Assembly: GCA_033549345.1 (NCBI GenBank)
Contig: JAWSUT010000036.1
Span: 1 to 24,540, forward strand
Length of the DNA stretch: 24,540 nt
Origin: JAWSUT01 sp033549345
GTDB lineage: Bacteria; Bacillota; Dethiobacteria; Dethiobacterales; Dethiobacteraceae
Direction: 5' to 3'
In this document: in pieces, positions 24,042-24,540 of the stretch
How positions within the stretch are numbered: position 1 is the first letter of the stretch
Layout: each line of letters opens with the position of its first letter
Made by a program: the position numbers and the translations under genes
The notes under the pieces: generated by a model
Databases searched by the model: none
Seen by the model: only the letters and a program-made list of their open reading frames with translations
What the model was told of the DNA's origin: nothing

Positions 24042-24077
24042 AAAGCGCTAAACTCTGGGGCGGAGCCCCATGTCTTT

Positions 24078-24435
24078 TCAAAGAGCCAGTTCGAGCGATA
24101 GCCTATCACCGTAATAGATATGAAACTGTGATATACATTTTTTCCATTCCCGCAGCGGCATATTCCATTTTTTTGAAGCCTCTGCTGTAGCCAGGTAGAT
24201 GATTTTCTTTAGTGCCTCATCGGATGGGTACGCACTTTTTGTTTTTGTGACTTTCCTGAGTTGTCGGTGGTACCCTTCGATCGTATTCGTGGTGTAGATG
24301 ACTCTCCGGATATCATAGGGGTACTTGAAGTAAGCGGTCAGTTCATCCCAGTTCTTTTCCCAGGAGCGGATGATGATGGGATGCTTTTTGCCCCACTTTT
24401 CCTTGAACTCTTCGAAGCTGTACTCGGCCTGCGAT
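24078..24435 (-). pseudogene. IS256-family (Mutator) transposase, C-terminal remnant
   Basis: The minus strand reads 117 codons to a TGA at 24078-24080. RSWEKNWDELTAYFKYPYD, then RRVIYTTNTIEGYHRQLRK and SDEALKKIIYLA, are the conserved C-terminal motifs of IS256-family transposases, including the catalytic Glu region of TNTIEG. Complete members have about 400 residues, so over two thirds of the gene is missing here. The frame is cut at 24435 exactly where an IS21-like terminal sequence begins, which shows insertional inactivation; the 5' part should continue beyond the other end of that element. The stretch itself has no internal stop or frameshift, so the insertion looks recent. Confidence 0.88.
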
Positions 24436-24540
24436 TGTCAATAAAAAAGTGAGCCACGCGCCAGAAAAAAATTGAGCCACTTAGCGCAAAACGCTGGGAA
24501 AAAATTGAGCCACATAAGGTGGTAGCATGCCCCTGCAACC
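24436..24540 (+). mobile_element. Left end of an IS21-like insertion sequence (partial)
   Basis: Begins TGTCAATAAAAAAGTG at 24436. Three copies of an A-run plus GTGAGCCAC or TTGAGCCAC follow (24443-24457, 24465-24480, 24499-24513), with a short TAGCG-CAAAA-CGCTG hairpin between the last two. A TG terminus followed by several internal repeats is the end structure of IS21-family elements, where the transposase binds. It continues past the window. Confidence 0.75.
24527..24540 (+). CDS. Possible start of the IS21-like transposase gene (IstA), partial
   Basis: An ATG at 24527-24529, 4 nt after AAGGTGG and directly inside the IS21-like end, opens a frame reading M-P-L-Q before the window ends. 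Position and ribosome-binding site fit istA, but four codons cannot prove it. Confidence 0.35.

Noticed and set aside
23903..24190. 95-codon plus-strand ORF over the palindromes and the IS256 remnant
   Set aside because: It runs antisense through the transposase remnant and the hairpin region, has no ribosome-binding site and no recognisable family.

Overview
The window looks like a chromosomal segment of a spore-forming Gram-positive anaerobe of the Clostridia or a neighbouring Firmicutes class. The evidence is the fused PurL/PurQ-type FGAM synthase of about 1,263 residues, a GerM-domain lipoprotein, a DUF1540 cysteine-rich miniprotein, a YtrA-type GntR/ABC operon, strong GGAGG ribosome-binding sites and many rho-independent terminators. 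The species cannot be named from the sequence. I saw no rRNA, tRNA or CRISPR array.

Layout. 1-343: 5' end of an IS4/IS1634-like transposase gene (minus strand, running off the left edge) with its promoter. 413-946: HD-domain phosphohydrolase, probably shortened at its N-terminus next to that insertion. 1055-4234: TRAP transporter operon dctP-dctQ-dctM (minus) behind a consensus promoter and a structured leader that ends in an intrinsic terminator just before the dctP ribosome-binding site. 4304-7063 (minus): selO, a DUF1540 miniprotein missed by ordinary ORF cut-offs, and a short-chain dehydrogenase, separated by hairpin terminators. 7355-11713 (plus): purL and a two-CBS-domain protein. 11773-13927 (minus): a Phd/YefM-Uma2 fusion and a GerM lipoprotein. 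14105-16027 (minus): an alpha/beta hydrolase, its TetR regulator with twin operators, and a small membrane protein. 16254-19120 (plus): an AraC/GyrI-like regulator, then a GntR-ABC ATPase-permease operon with a 34-bp perfect-arm operator. 19353-22782 (minus): a short XRE regulator, RsgA, a GNAT acetyltransferase and a PLP-dependent threonine/serine dehydratase. 22928-23815 (plus): a second Phd/YefM-Uma2 fusion. 23980-24540: palindrome-rich DNA, a 3' IS256 transposase remnant, and the end of an IS21-like element that cuts the IS256 gene.

How the genes relate. Most are independent transcription units with their own promoter and terminator. Clear operons are dctPQM, tetR-hydrolase and gntR-ABC-permease. 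The last two carry textbook autoregulatory operators, and both Phd-Uma2 genes have short inverted repeats over their promoters. The most unusual recurring element is that pair of Phd/YefM-Uma2 fusions about 10 kb apart on opposite strands: an antitoxin-type N-terminal domain joined to a PD-(D/E)XK-like nuclease fold, with no separate toxin gene beside either. The second best candidate for undescribed biology is the dctP leader, which looks like a transcription attenuator that I cannot place in a known riboswitch class.

Both edges are marked by insertion sequences, and base composition changes between neighbours (for example the GC-rich GNAT gene between AT-richer genes). This suggests an accessory or frequently rearranged part of the chromosome.
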